Source of the DNA: an uncultured Verrucomicrobiota bacterium
Lineage (GTDB): Bacteria > Verrucomicrobiota > Kiritimatiellia > CAIVKH01
DNA length: 25,373 nucleotides
Assembly (NCBI GenBank): GCA_937894535.1
Contig: CALBHI010000321.1
Coordinates: forward strand, 1 to 25,373
Reading direction: 5' to 3'
The notes under the pieces are model-generated. The model ran no database searches. It was given only the letters and a program-made list of their open reading frames with translations, and had not been told where the DNA came from. Of this stretch, positions 25,353-25,373 are shown one piece after another; the stretch's first letter is position 1; the number at the start of each line of letters is the position of its first letter. The position numbers and the translations under genes were made by a program.

Positions 25353-25373
25353 ACCACCCACCCCGTCGCTTCG
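25353..25373. repeat. Second copy of the palindromic repeat, cut by the window edge
   Basis: The last 21 bases of the window are identical, and in the same orientation, to 24863-24883 (starting ACCACCCACCCCG and ending CGCTTCG). The copy begins 5 bases upstream of the DUF559-type ATG, the same distance at which the first copy stands before the deacetylase ATG. The rest of the element lies outside the window. Confidence 0.75.

Overview
The window looks like a chromosomal piece of a GC-rich (about 60% by eye) Gram-negative bacterium, most likely from the Planctomycetes-Verrucomicrobia-Chlamydiae group (Verrucomicrobiota or Kiritimatiellota would fit). That placement rests on recalled family resemblance: secreted beta-helix proteins with a 'YVND..GDVYTTA' head and an 'IDAGDP...PNGGRINIG.YGN' closing motif. 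No rRNA or other phylogenetic marker is present. No tRNA, CRISPR array or complete insertion sequence was seen.

Layout. Bases 1-556 (minus strand, cut by the window edge) carry the N-terminal 185 residues of a multi-pass PIG-V-like mannosyltransferase. Bases 619-18543 (minus) are one uninterrupted reading frame for a secreted protein of about 5,974 residues. It is built from 13 diverged copies of a 430-475 residue module: head, right-handed beta-helix, closing IDAGDP motif and beta-sandwich. An 87-residue C-terminal tail follows. Upstream in the same direction lies a membrane family-2 glycosyltransferase (18664-19842). A second, soluble-type family-2 glycosyltransferase (19910-20824) is divergent from it. 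It meets, tail to tail across a hairpin, a minus-strand group transcribed in the order polysaccharide deacetylase (23952-24857), MBOAT O-acyltransferase (22361-23770), AlgX/AlgJ-like SGNH protein (21127-22356) and a small lipoprotein (20873-21130). At the right edge is a DUF559-type endonuclease-like gene (24966-25347) broken by two one-base deletions and bracketed by palindromic repeats.

How the parts may work together. Almost every intact gene concerns the cell surface: glycosyl transfer, glycan O-acylation, glycan deacetylation, and one giant exported repeat protein. The MBOAT/AlgX-like/lipoprotein cluster is a plausible envelope glycan acylation cassette. The glycosyltransferase - giant protein - mannosyltransferase series is co-directional with short gaps and could be one unit that makes and glycosylates a surface fibre; this is inference from position only.

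The most unusual points are the 13-module giant protein and a set of palindromic repeats lying directly upstream of three consecutive minus-strand genes. Two of these repeats flank the broken DUF559 gene as direct copies and place a G-rich, Shine-Dalgarno-like stretch 5 bases before a start codon.
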